A stretch of DNA of 53,933 bases from Glaciihabitans sp. (GCA_025465535.1 JAODMY010000023.1:1-53933), one strand, 5' to 3'; counted from the first letter of the stretch, positions 31,161 to 39,592 are shown. The notes: a model not told the origin generated them from the letters alone. Numbers and translations: made by a program.

Positions 31161-32228
31161 CTAGCGGTACATGCCGTAGGTGCCCCAGTCGGTGACGACC
31201 CACGCTATCCAGCCGTTCTGGCGTTCGAGGCTCACGGTCACGTTGAATTTCTGGCCTGACTGGATGCGCTGCATCGTGCAGGTGAACTGCTGGCCCATGA
31301 CCGTCGCCGGCGGGGCGGGGCAGCTCACGCTGGTACGGGGACCGAATACCGCTGCCTGTTGCACGGACTGTGCGGCCTGCTCGGCGAAAACGTGGGGAAG
31401 CGCGGAGATCACAAGCCCTGGGACGGCGACAATCGATCCGAGCTGCAGGAGCACGAGTGCGCCCCAGACCAGGATCGGCGTGAAGCCGTTACCGGCGCGC
31501 ATCAGGATGCGGACCGCGCGAGCGATCAGGTAAACCGGGCCGAGGAACACCCAGGCCCACGACGCGGGACGCTCGTATCCGTGGCGGCGAAGTGCTCGCT
31601 GGTCACCGATCGCGAACGGGATCGAGATGAAGTAGGGCGTGATCAGGATGGTCAGGATGACGCCGACACTCGTACCGCTTGCACCGGCTGCGGCGACTAC
31701 GAGGAGGGTCCCGAGCAACTGCGCGAGCGGGAGCAGGGCGATGATCCAGCCACCTGCCGTGTTCGTGCTTGGTGCTGTGCCGTGTGCGAACGGCGCGTTC
31801 TCCGCCTGGGTTGTGACCGGCGTGGCTGATTCGGCGGCAGGTCTCTGGTGCGCGGCCGCCTCGGCAGAAGTGAACTGGGGAACCAGAAGAACGTCAGGGG
31901 CAGGCTGGTCTGCCGGGAGGGCATCCCACGAGGGGGCCTCGAGCTCGAGGAGGGCATCGGCGGTCGGCGAATCCGGCGAATCCGTGCCGTCATCCGTTGC
32001 GCCGCTCTGGCGCTGCTCACGCTCGCGCATTTCGCGCCGAGTGGGAAGTTCGTCGACCTCGGGCTCATCGTCAGCCCACGCCAGCTTTGCTTCCTGGATG
32101 ACGACTGGCGCGCGCGCCTCCGTCGTGTGTTCCGTCCAGCCGTGGTTGTCCCACCAGCGCATTTGGGGTAGGCCGAGCGGGTCGGGATACCAGCCTGCTG
32201 GTACGCCGAATCCGTTATCGTCGTTCAC
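31161..32228 (-). CDS. DUF2510 membrane protein with C-terminal DUF4333-like domain
   Basis: 355 residues. DUF2510 motif GWYPDPLGLPQMRWWDNHGW near the N-terminus, an Ala/Pro/Thr-rich linker, about four hydrophobic segments whose middle part (WAWVFLGPVYLIARAVRI) matches the neighbour's (WAWAALTAPVYLIMRAGV), then an extracytoplasmic domain with VSCPAP...FTCTMQ (two Cys, probably a disulfide) and a YGMYR end, like DUF4333. The two genes seem to be diverged duplicates with the same core and different tails. Function unknown. Confidence 0.85.
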   Translation of the reverse strand: MNDDNGFGVPAGWYPDPLGLPQMRWWDNHGWTEHTTEARAPVVIQEAKLAWADDEPEVDELPTRREMREREQRQSGATDDGTDSPDSPTADALLELEAPSWDALPADQPAPDVLLVPQFTSAEAAAHQRPAAESATPVTTQAENAPFAHGTAPSTNTAGGWIIALLPLAQLLGTLLVVAAAGASGTSVGVILTILITPYFISIPFAIGDQRALRRHGYERPASWAWVFLGPVYLIARAVRILMRAGNGFTPILVWGALVLLQLGSIVAVPGLVISALPHVFAEQAAQSVQQAAVFGPRTSVSCPAPPATVMGQQFTCTMQRIQSGQKFNVTVSLERQNGWIAWVVTDWGTYGMYR

Positions 32229-32480
32229 CCGTATTACCCCCGGTAATCTTCGTATTGCGGGTAGTCCGAAACTCTAGGCAACAAACCGCGCGTCCGATAG
32301 CTTTCGGCGCCCCCCAAAACGCGGGTCGCTGAGACTTCGTCATGGGCTAAAGTACCGCTGGTCAGCATATATGCCGGGCTCGCCTGCCGCATCCATCTGA
32401 TTGTGAATCCGTGAAACAGGCTCAGCGTTTGCAAAATCAGGCCAGAGGGACGCGCTGGTTGGGGGTCAAGTTGCGGCCCA

Positions 32481-33668
32481 TTGACGCGACTGCAAGACTC
32501 GACCGCAGTGGACATCCAGCTCATGGTCGCGCTAGTCATCGCACTGGCTCTTTTCTTCGACTTCACTAACGGTTTCCACGACACGGCGAACGCGATGGCG
32601 ACCCCCATCGCGACCGGTGCGCTAAAGCCAAGAGTGGCCGTCGGGATTGCCGCGGTGCTCAACCTTGTCGGCGCATTCCTGTCGACGACAGTGGCCAAGA
32701 CGATTTCCGGCGGTCTCATCAACGAGGGCCACAACGGCGTGCTCATCACGCCGACGCTCATTTTTGCCGGGCTGATCGGGGCCGTGCTGTGGAACCTGGT
32801 CACCTGGGTGCTCGGCCTTCCCTCCAGCTCGAGTCATGCGCTCTTCGGCGGACTGATCGGTGCCGCGATCGTCGGCATGGGTTTCGACTCGATCAACCTG
32901 TCCATCCTGCTGTCGAATGTCGTCATTCCCGCCGTACTCGCGCCGATAACCGCGGGGCTCGTGGCGTTCCTCAGCACCCGGATCGCCTATGCAATCACGA
33001 AGAAGCGCCAGCGCTCGGGGTTTCGCTACGGTCAGATCTTCACTTCATCGCTCGTCTCGCTCGCGCACGGCACCAATGACGCGCAGAAGACCATGGGCGT
33101 CATCACCCTCGCTTTGATTGCCGGCGGATTTCAGCCGTCGGGAAGTTCGCCGGAGTTCTGGGTCATCCTCGTGTGCGCGATCGCGATCGCAATGGGTACG
33201 TACACCGGCGGATGGCGCATCATCAAGACACTCGGCAAGGGAATCACCGAAATCGAGCCAGCCCAGGGTTTCGCGGCCGAAGCGGCGACGACGGCGGCGA
33301 TCCTGGCATCCACTCATCTCGGCTTCGCGCTGTCGACAACGCAGGTCGCCTCCGGATCGGTCATCGGCACCGGAATCGGTCGGAAGGGCGCATCCGTGCG
33401 GTGGAGGACCGCGGGCCGGATCGCGCTCGGTTGGCTCATCACGATCCCGGCCGCGGCAGCAGTGGGAGCGCTCGCCGCCCTGGTAACGCAGGCGTTCCCG
33501 TTCTGGGGTGTCATCGGCGACGCCGTGGTCGCGACCGTCATCATCGTCGGCATCTTTCTCTACTCGCGGCGCTCCACAGTGACCTCGCACGACCTCAGCC
33601 TCGAGCCGACGCAGTTCGTCCGGCCGAAGAAGCGAAAGAAGAAAGCGCTGCAGGAGGGAACTCGATGA
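32481..33668 (+). CDS. pit: Inorganic phosphate transporter, PiT family
   Basis: 395-residue low-affinity phosphate (metal-phosphate) symporter with about ten hydrophobic segments. Both PiT signature repeats are present: FFDFTNGFHDTANAMATPIA in the N-terminal half and SLAHGTNDAQKTMGVITLAL in the C-terminal half. Ends with a Lys-rich cytoplasmic tail (RPKKRKKKALQEG). The start is unsure: TTG 32481, GTG 32508 or ATG 32523; none has a good Shine-Dalgarno. A 70-residue membrane protein is coupled through an ATGA overlap. Confidence 0.93.
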   Translation: MTRLQDSTAVDIQLMVALVIALALFFDFTNGFHDTANAMATPIATGALKPRVAVGIAAVLNLVGAFLSTTVAKTISGGLINEGHNGVLITPTLIFAGLIGAVLWNLVTWVLGLPSSSSHALFGGLIGAAIVGMGFDSINLSILLSNVVIPAVLAPITAGLVAFLSTRIAYAITKKRQRSGFRYGQIFTSSLVSLAHGTNDAQKTMGVITLALIAGGFQPSGSSPEFWVILVCAIAIAMGTYTGGWRIIKTLGKGITEIEPAQGFAAEAATTAAILASTHLGFALSTTQVASGSVIGTGIGRKGASVRWRTAGRIALGWLITIPAAAAVGALAALVTQAFPFWGVIGDAVVATVIIVGIFLYSRRSTVTSHDLSLEPTQFVRPKKRKKKALQEGTR

Positions 33669-33877
33669 TTGCCTGGGGCAGCTTTCTCGTCGTGCTCGTG
33701 GCGTCGGTCGTGGGCGCGGGCGGCGTCGTGACCCTGTTTTCGCTCGGGCTTCGCTTTGCCGGCCCTGATACCGCGGGAGGACGCCGTCGGCGTGCACTCG
33801 GCGTCACCTGCTTCGTGCTGTGCGGCGCGTTGATCGCGTTCGGCGTCTACCTGGTGATTCCGTTCTTCCACCAGTAG
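33665..33877 (+). CDS. Small two-TM protein coupled to pit
   Basis: 70 residues: MIAWGSFLVVLVASVVGAGG leads into the first hydrophobic segment, a basic loop GGRRRRA follows, then a second hydrophobic segment ending in YLVIPFFHQ. The ATG overlaps the pit stop (ATGA), so the two are translated together and may form one complex; accessory proteins of unrelated sequence accompany PiT genes in many bacteria. No other function can be read. Confidence 0.82.
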   Translation: MIAWGSFLVVLVASVVGAGGVVTLFSLGLRFAGPDTAGGRRRRALGVTCFVLCGALIAFGVYLVIPFFHQ

Positions 33878-33894
33878 CTTTTCGCACCAAACGG

Positions 33895-33930
33895 TAGTGT
33901 TGTAAGTCGCCAATCAAAGGAGATTGAACG
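33895..33930 (+). promoter_or_regulatory. Leadered promoter and Shine-Dalgarno of aspA
   Basis: TAGTGT (33895-33900) is a -10 candidate; AAAGGAGA begins at about 33917, 8 bases before ATG 33931. Confidence 0.55.
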
Positions 33931-35529
33931 ATGAATACGACGCCAAAAGCGTTCGATTTGTTAGACAAACACAGCGAACAAGCCATTCAAGGAGACGAAA
34001 ACCTCGTGTCTGAGAATGGACAACCAACCCCGACGAACGGCCCATCGATCGGCAGCGAAGATGTTGCTGCCGCGCCGGCAACCCGAACCGAGACCGATTC
34101 TCTCGGCTCACGCGAGGTCCCGGCGGATGCCTACTGGGGCATCCACACCGCCCGAGCGCTGGAGAACTTCCCGATCACCCGTCGCGCGATCTTCAACTAC
34201 CCCGATCTGATCACAGCTCTCGCCAGGGTCAAGCAGGCTGCGGCTCGCGCCAACCGGGATCTCGGTGACCTCGATCCCGCAAAGGCGGAGATCATCGATC
34301 GCGTCTGCGAAGAGATCATTGCGGGCGAGTGGCACGACCAGTTCGTGGTCGGCGTCATCCAGGGCGGCGCCGGGACGTCGACGAACATGAACACCAACGA
34401 GGTCATTGCCAATCGTGGACTCGAGCTCATGGGGCTGCCGCGCGGCGACTACGCGAACCTTCATCCGATCGACGACGTCAATCGCAGCCAGAGCACGAAC
34501 GACGTCTACCCGACGGCGATCAAGCTGGCCATGGTGTTCTCGCTCCTTCGACTGCTCGATGAGCACAAGCTGCTGACGGCATCCTTCGCGGCCAAGGGGA
34601 AGGAATTCGCTCACATCCTGAAGGTCGGGCGAACGCAGCTCCAGGACGCCGTGCCGATGACCCTCGGCCAGGAGTTCAACGGATTCGCCGTGACGCTTCG
34701 CGAGGACTTCGACCGCCTCAGCGAGGTCGTGCCGTGGCTCAACGAGATCAACCTTGGCGCGACCGCCATTGGCACCGGAATCACCGCGGACCCGCGTTAC
34801 GCCGAGGCGGTGCGCAAGCACCTCGTCGACTTGACCGGGATTCCGATGGAGACGGCCCCCGATCTCATCGAGGCGACGGCGGATGCCGGAATCTTCATGA
34901 CCCTCAGCGGCACGCTCAAGCGCGCGGCTGTCAAACTCTCGAAGATTTGCAACGACCTTCGACTGATCTCGAGCGGACCGCAGGCCGGCCTAGGCGAGAT
35001 CAATCTTCCGCCGCGCCAGGCAGGCTCGAGCATCATGCCTGGCAAGGTCAATCCAGTGATTCCCGAGGTCGTCAACCAGGTCGCGTTCTCGGTCATCGGA
35101 GCTGATGCCACCGTGACCGCCGCCGCCGAGGCCGGCCAGCTGCAGCTGAACGCGTTCGAGCCCGTGATCGCGCACAGCATCCTGCAGTCCCTCGCGTGGA
35201 TGACGAATGCGTTCCGCACGCTGCGCATCAACTGCATCGACGGGATTACCGCCAACGAGTTGCGGCTGTCGCAACAGGTGGGATCAAGCGTCGGGGTCGT
35301 CACGGCGCTGACGCCGTACATCGGCTATGCGGCCTCCGCGACGCTCGCGCACACGGCGCTCACAACCAATGCGTCGATTGCGGAGCTCGTCGTCGACGCG
35401 GGGCTGATGACCCGGGAGGAAGTGGATCACGTCCTCTCGCCGGAGCGCCTGTCCGGTACCTCGGCGATAACCGAATCGATCTCGGTCATTCGGCCGCCAG
35501 CCGTCCCGCCCAAGACGGATCGGGAGTAG
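33931..35529 (+). CDS. aspA: Aspartate ammonia-lyase
   Basis: Fumarase/aspartase superfamily enzyme, probably L-aspartate to fumarate plus ammonia. The signature GSSIMPGKVNPVIPEVVNQV is of the aspartase type (fumarases usually read KVNPTQCE). Also GTSTNMNTNEVIANR and GRTQLQDAVPMTLGQEF. 532 residues, about 60 longer than usual at the N-terminus. ATG 33931 has a strong AAAGGAGA, but GTG 34006 also has AAGGAGA; the 75 bases between are about 44% GC and include a TTA codon, unlike the rest of the gene, so the true start may be GTG 34006. Converges with the YtxH-like gene. Confidence 0.92.
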   Translation: MNTTPKAFDLLDKHSEQAIQGDENLVSENGQPTPTNGPSIGSEDVAAAPATRTETDSLGSREVPADAYWGIHTARALENFPITRRAIFNYPDLITALARVKQAAARANRDLGDLDPAKAEIIDRVCEEIIAGEWHDQFVVGVIQGGAGTSTNMNTNEVIANRGLELMGLPRGDYANLHPIDDVNRSQSTNDVYPTAIKLAMVFSLLRLLDEHKLLTASFAAKGKEFAHILKVGRTQLQDAVPMTLGQEFNGFAVTLREDFDRLSEVVPWLNEINLGATAIGTGITADPRYAEAVRKHLVDLTGIPMETAPDLIEATADAGIFMTLSGTLKRAAVKLSKICNDLRLISSGPQAGLGEINLPPRQAGSSIMPGKVNPVIPEVVNQVAFSVIGADATVTAAAEAGQLQLNAFEPVIAHSILQSLAWMTNAFRTLRINCIDGITANELRLSQQVGSSVGVVTALTPYIGYAASATLAHTALTTNASIAELVVDAGLMTREEVDHVLSPERLSGTSAITESISVIRPPAVPPKTDRE

Positions 35530-35530
35530 C

Positions 35531-35605
35531 GAACTAGTAGTCGTCGAACTGCCTGTCGTTGAACTGCCTGTCGTTGAACTGCCTGTCGTTGAACTACCTG
35601 TCGTC
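35531..35605. repeat. 15-bp tandem repeat, 5 copies
   Basis: Copies at 35531, 35546, 35561, 35576 and 35591. The three middle ones are identical (GAACTGCCTGTCGTT). The copy at 35591 contains the reverse-strand Asp-Asp-Arg codons and TAG stop of the YtxH-like gene; the other copies lie past its stop, in the convergent gap with aspA. Confidence 0.95.
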
Positions 35606-36034
35606 GTCGAAGTCCTCGAGCGCGTCGTCGCGGGCCTCGCCGACGCGGGTCGCGGCGAGTGTGGCCGCGCTGACGGTGCGCTTGCGAGCATCCTTCGCGA
35701 CGCTCGTGGCTCGATCTGCCGTGTCTTTCGCGAGGGTGGTTGCCCTGTCGGCGACATCCTTTGCGACATCCTTCGCGGCAGCCGCGGTTGCCTTGCTGGC
35801 GTCGGCAATGGCGCCGGGGGTGGCCCTGGCTACGGCCTGCGCACGTTCGGCGATGACGGGTGCCTGCTCCCTCGCGTACTGCGCGGCCTCACGACGCGCC
35901 CTGGTCACTCGAGGATCTCGCCAGACGCCGTTGACCCGTTCGACGATCTCTTCGTAACGTTCGCGACCGGCGCGAGCCCCAAGAACGTAACCGACACCGA
36001 CACCGAACGCGATGACCAACAGACTCTTCTTCAT
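35594..36034 (-). CDS. YtxH-like single-TM protein with helical repeats
   Basis: 146 residues. One N-terminal membrane segment (MKKSLLVIAFGVGVGYVLGA) with GxRAGRERYEEI just after it, a common YtxH-type start, followed by about 100 residues of Ala/Lys/Asp-rich amphipathic helix with near repeats (AKDVADRATTLAKDTADRAT). Stress- or envelope-related roles are assumed for such proteins but unproven. ATG with TAGTGT 6 bases upstream. Its stop region seeds a 15-bp repeat array. Confidence 0.8.
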   Translation of the reverse strand: MKKSLLVIAFGVGVGYVLGARAGRERYEEIVERVNGVWRDPRVTRARREAAQYAREQAPVIAERAQAVARATPGAIADASKATAAAAKDVAKDVADRATTLAKDTADRATSVAKDARKRTVSAATLAATRVGEARDDALEDFDDDR

Positions 36035-36046
36035 GCTTCGACACTA
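36032..36046 (-). promoter_or_regulatory. Leaderless promoter -10 of the YtxH-like gene
   Basis: Minus strand TAGTGT (36046-36041), 6 bases, then ATG 36034. Confidence 0.7.
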
Positions 36047-36116
36047 GGGTGCGCGGCCAGCCGATCGCAGGGGTTGCGCACAGGCTGGACCTTCTGTTGC
36101 TGAATCGGCGGAGTGT

Positions 36117-37127
36117 CTATCCCTCGCGTACGACGTCGCCCGGTGCCTTGTCTGGTCGCCAGCCTCGCCAACTGGGTTGCCGGAGTTTCTCGGTCGGTGT
36201 CCACTCGGCGAACTCGACCTCGCCGACGAGCGACGGTGTGATCCAGCGGGCGTCTGACGCGTCGGCCCGAGGAACATCGTCGAAGGGGGTGGTCTTGCGT
36301 TCGAGTTTTTCGAGCCGGGTGGTCAGCTCGGTGAGCTCGCGCTCGCCGAAACCGGTGCCGACGCGGCCAACGTAGCGCAGGCCGCCTGCGGCAGGTATTC
36401 CCATCAGCAGGGAACCGACCGTCGCAGCTCTACGGCCTTTACCGGGGCGCCACCCTCCGATCACCACCTCCTGGGTGCGGTGGTGTTTGATCTTGATCCA
36501 CGCTCGTGATCGCCGGCCGAGCGCGTAGGTGCTGTCGCGTTTCTTGGCAACGATGCCCTCGAGGCCGAGCTGGAGGCTCGAGTCGATGGCGGCGGCCAGG
36601 TCCCCGTCGAAGGCCGGCGGAACGTGGATCCGCTCCCGGGTCTGAACGGTCTCCTCGAGCAACGCCCGGCGTTCGTCGTAGGGCCTGCCCGTCACGGATG
36701 TGCCGCCCGCCTCGAGGATGTCGAAGAGCATGAACTGGACGGGAATCTCTCGTGCCGCCGGCTTGACATCCGCCATCGCCGTCAGCTTCATGCGCTTCTG
36801 TAGTCGGCCGAAGTCCGGGCGCCCGGCCTTGTTCAGCGCGACGATCTCGCCATCGAGCACGCAGTCGCCACTGACCTGGCTGCCGAGCCCCGCGAGGTCC
36901 GGGTAGGTCGACGTGACATCGATGCCGTTGCGGGTTGTGAGCTTCAGCTCGCCGAGCCGAATCGTCGCGATCGCGCGGATGCCATCCCACTTCATCTCGT
37001 ACGCCCAGTGATCGTCGGCGTCGTGCTCGTCGTCCGTGTCGTGGTCATTGTCAAGGAAAGCCACGTCGCTGAGTGACCCGAGTGCTGCGAGCATGGGCGC
37101 GACGGACTTCTGGTTTCCCGAAATCAT
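36117..37127 (-). CDS. LigD-type ATP-dependent DNA ligase domain, separate gene
   Basis: 336-residue ATP-dependent ligase for non-homologous end joining. Motif I YEMKWDGIRA with the lysine that takes AMP, motif III LDGEIVALN, motif IV LEGIVAKK, motif V WIKIKHHRTQEVVIGGW; an OB-fold follows with LRYVGRVGTGF. In mycobacterial LigD this domain is the C-terminal third of one chain (Pol-PE-Lig). Here it starts at ATG 37127, whose ATGA overlaps the stop of the Pol-PE gene, so the ligase is made by coupled re-initiation. Confidence 0.92.
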   Translation of the reverse strand: MISGNQKSVAPMLAALGSLSDVAFLDNDHDTDDEHDADDHWAYEMKWDGIRAIATIRLGELKLTTRNGIDVTSTYPDLAGLGSQVSGDCVLDGEIVALNKAGRPDFGRLQKRMKLTAMADVKPAAREIPVQFMLFDILEAGGTSVTGRPYDERRALLEETVQTRERIHVPPAFDGDLAAAIDSSLQLGLEGIVAKKRDSTYALGRRSRAWIKIKHHRTQEVVIGGWRPGKGRRAATVGSLLMGIPAAGGLRYVGRVGTGFGERELTELTTRLEKLERKTTPFDDVPRADASDARWITPSLVGEVEFAEWTPTEKLRQPSWRGWRPDKAPGDVVREG

Positions 37128-38620
37128 CGGTCCGGCTTCATCAGGTGGATGAGCCAATTGTTGGCCGCCCTGCCGTCGCCGCCGGTGTGGATCAGCGCAT
37201 ACCTGTGTGTTCCGTGCTTCTCGCCGTGCAGCGTCGCGATCACCTCGGCGCCATCCCGCCATTTCTCGAGCTCGAAGGTCCCGGCATCCCAGATGTCGAC
37301 GTGTCCGCCCCCGTATTCGTCCTTCGGAATGTCCCCCTCAAAAGTGCCGTACTCGAGCGGATGATCTTCCGTCTGCACCGCGAGGTGGTTCTTCGCGTAT
37401 TCGACCGGCACTCCCTTCGGAAGTGCCCAGCTCACCAGGACACCGTCGTGTTCGAGACGAAAATCCCAGTGCAGCCGCGAGGCGTGGTGCTCCTGGATCA
37501 CAAAGGACTGGCCGGTCGACTTCGTCGCGCGCGCGAACGGAACGGGTTCCGGGGTCTTTTCGGCATTGCGCATGCTGCGGTATTTCTCGAGCCGGTCCTT
37601 TGCGGCGGGTGTTGCAAGGAATTCGGCCATGTGCTCCGGCGTGGGCTCCAGCTGCTGGAGATGCCCGGCGGTGAGCCCCGCGAGGGGATCGCCCGTTTCG
37701 CCCTTCGAGTAGCGCTGCACGCGCTTGGTAACCTCCTCGAGGTCGAGCTGGGCAAGATTCTTCGAAGCGAGCTCACGCCAGGTGCGCGGCGCAGCGACGG
37801 TTGGCCGCATCCTGCCCCGCAGGGAGTACGGTGCGACGGTCGTTTTGTTAGCGCTGTTCTGGCTCCAGTCGACGAGGATCCTTTCCTCCCGCAGCGACTT
37901 CTTCATGTCGCTGACTATGAGATCGGGGTGATCAGCCTCCATGGCCCGTGCGAGCTCGTGCGCGACCGCCGAGACCTGCTCGCTCGTCTGCTTTCCGTCG
38001 AGCGCCGCGTAGAGGTGGATGCCCTTGGATCCACTCGTCACCGGCATCGGATCGAGACCCATGCCCTTCAGGATGTCCCGGGCGAGCCGCGCCACCTCCG
38101 CGCAGTCGGTGAGCCCCATTCCGGGCCCCGGGTCGAGGTCGAGAACCAGGCGATCGGGATTGCGCTGGATGCCCGTTCGCCCGAACTGCCACTGCGGAAC
38201 GTGGATCTCGAGGGCGGCAATCTGAGCGAGCCAGGTGAGGGTCGCGAGATCGTTGACCAGTGGATACTCGTTGGAGTGGTCTTTGTGCTGGATCGTGCCC
38301 CGTCTTACCCAGCTCGGCGTCGAGTCGTCGAGGTTCTTCTGGAAGAACATCATCCCCGGCTTCTTCTCCGTGCCGACCCCGTGGACCCAGCGCTTTCGGG
38401 TGGCCGCGCGATTGCGGATGTGCGGGATCATGACATCCGCAACCGCCGCGTAGTAGGCGATCACCTCGCCCTTCGTGGTTCCGGTCTCCGGGTACATGAC
38501 CTTGTCGAGGTTGGTCAGCTTTATCCGGTGCTGGTCGATGGAGACGACCTGGTCGGCGCTCGCCTTCTGAGAATCGGATTTCGCACCCATGTGTCCACTT
38601 TTCCCACGTTTGCGTGGCAT
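37124..38620 (-). CDS. ligD: LigD polymerase-phosphoesterase protein
   Basis: 498 residues. N-terminal primase-like polymerase domain (about 30-310) with the metal Asp pair LDLDPGPG, SGSKGIHLYA and the third Asp in RILVDWSQN; then a 3'-phosphoesterase domain (about 350-498) with EHHASRLHWDFRLEHDG holding its His/Asp ligands and ALPKGVP. It fills or trims ends during NHEJ and is recruited by Ku, which is divergent 45 bases away. ATG 38620 has AAGGGGG 6-7 bases upstream; ATG 38590 is another option. The ligase follows through a 4-base overlap. Confidence 0.93.
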   Translation of the reverse strand: MPRKRGKSGHMGAKSDSQKASADQVVSIDQHRIKLTNLDKVMYPETGTTKGEVIAYYAAVADVMIPHIRNRAATRKRWVHGVGTEKKPGMMFFQKNLDDSTPSWVRRGTIQHKDHSNEYPLVNDLATLTWLAQIAALEIHVPQWQFGRTGIQRNPDRLVLDLDPGPGMGLTDCAEVARLARDILKGMGLDPMPVTSGSKGIHLYAALDGKQTSEQVSAVAHELARAMEADHPDLIVSDMKKSLREERILVDWSQNSANKTTVAPYSLRGRMRPTVAAPRTWRELASKNLAQLDLEEVTKRVQRYSKGETGDPLAGLTAGHLQQLEPTPEHMAEFLATPAAKDRLEKYRSMRNAEKTPEPVPFARATKSTGQSFVIQEHHASRLHWDFRLEHDGVLVSWALPKGVPVEYAKNHLAVQTEDHPLEYGTFEGDIPKDEYGGGHVDIWDAGTFELEKWRDGAEVIATLHGEKHGTHRYALIHTGGDGRAANNWLIHLMKPDR

Positions 38621-38665
38621 CCGCCACCCCCTTGACCCAGCACCCGCCCGGTGAAAGATAGGGTC

Positions 38666-39592
38666 ATGAGATCAATCTGGAAGGGTTCAGTCGCCTTCGG
38701 GCTGGTGAACATTCCCGTCAAGGTGTACAGCGCGACAGAAGACCACGACATCGCGCTGCACCAGGTCCACGACAAGGATGGCGGCCGGATCAAGTACCAG
38801 CGCCGCTGCGAAATCTGCGGCCGAATCGTCGACTACGAGCACATCGACAAGGCTTACGACGACGGCGACCGGACGGTCATCCTCACCGCGGAAGACCTCT
38901 CCGCCCTGCCGGCGGAACGTAGCCACGAGATCGAGGTCGTCGAGTTCGTTGCGAGCGACCAGCTCGATCCGATCATGTTCGACCGCAGCTATTTCCTCGA
39001 GCCGGATTCGAAGTCACCCAAGGCATACGCGCTCCTTCGCCGGACGCTCGAGGAGACCGATCGAACCGCGATCGTCCATTTTGCGCTGCGCCAGAAGACG
39101 CGACTCGGCGCGCTTCGAGTTCGCGGAGATGTCCTGTTGCTGCAGTCGCTGCTCTGGGATGACGAGGTGCGCGAGGCCAAATTCCCGAGTCTCGACGAAA
39201 AGGTTCGCATCAGTGCGGCCGAGCTCACGATGAGCGAGCAGCTCGTCGACTCCTTCGCGGCCGAATTTTCGCCGGAGAAATTCAGCGACGAGTACCAGGA
39301 CGAACTGCGTCAGCTGATCGAGGCCAAGCTCAAGAAGGGCGACGATGTGTCGACCGCGGAGACCTTCGGAGAGACGCCGGACGGCGAGGAGGCGGGCGGC
39401 GGCGAAGTGCTTGACCTGATGGAGGCGCTCAAGCGCAGCGTGGATGCCAGCCGCAACAAGAAATCCAGCGCCCAAAAGTCGACTTCACAGAAGACGGCTG
39501 CACCGAAGACGGCTGCCTCCAAGTCGGGAACTCCAAAGCCCGCCCGGCAGCCCGCAGCCAGGCGGGCAGCCGCGAAGAAGCAGGCCAGCTAG
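38666..39592 (+). CDS. ku: Ku, non-homologous end-joining DNA-end-binding protein
   Basis: Homodimeric ring protein that binds DNA double-strand ends and recruits LigD. Starts MRSIWKGSVAFGLVNIPVKV, the classic bacterial Ku N-terminus, so ATG 38666 was preferred to GTG 38651. Core to about residue 250; then a Lys/Ala/Ser-rich tail (KKSSAQKST...) typical of actinobacterial Ku, with a 15-bp duplication (39491-39520) giving KTAAP/KTAAS. TTGACC, 16 bases and AAAGAT, 6 bases before the start, form a possible leaderless promoter. Its stop shares CTAG with the stop of the convergent gene. Confidence 0.96.
   Translation: MRSIWKGSVAFGLVNIPVKVYSATEDHDIALHQVHDKDGGRIKYQRRCEICGRIVDYEHIDKAYDDGDRTVILTAEDLSALPAERSHEIEVVEFVASDQLDPIMFDRSYFLEPDSKSPKAYALLRRTLEETDRTAIVHFALRQKTRLGALRVRGDVLLLQSLLWDDEVREAKFPSLDEKVRISAAELTMSEQLVDSFAAEFSPEKFSDEYQDELRQLIEAKLKKGDDVSTAETFGETPDGEEAGGGEVLDLMEALKRSVDASRNKKSSAQKSTSQKTAAPKTAASKSGTPKPARQPAARRAAAKKQAS
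39491..39520 (+). repeat. 15-bp in-frame duplication in the Ku tail
   Basis: Copies 39491-39505 and 39506-39520 (AAGACGGCTGC core) encode KTAAP and KTAAS. Confidence 0.8.

Noticed and set aside
37073-38635. A plus-strand open frame of 520 codons opposite ligD
   Set aside because: The opposite strand carries unmistakable LigD motifs; the antisense frame has none.
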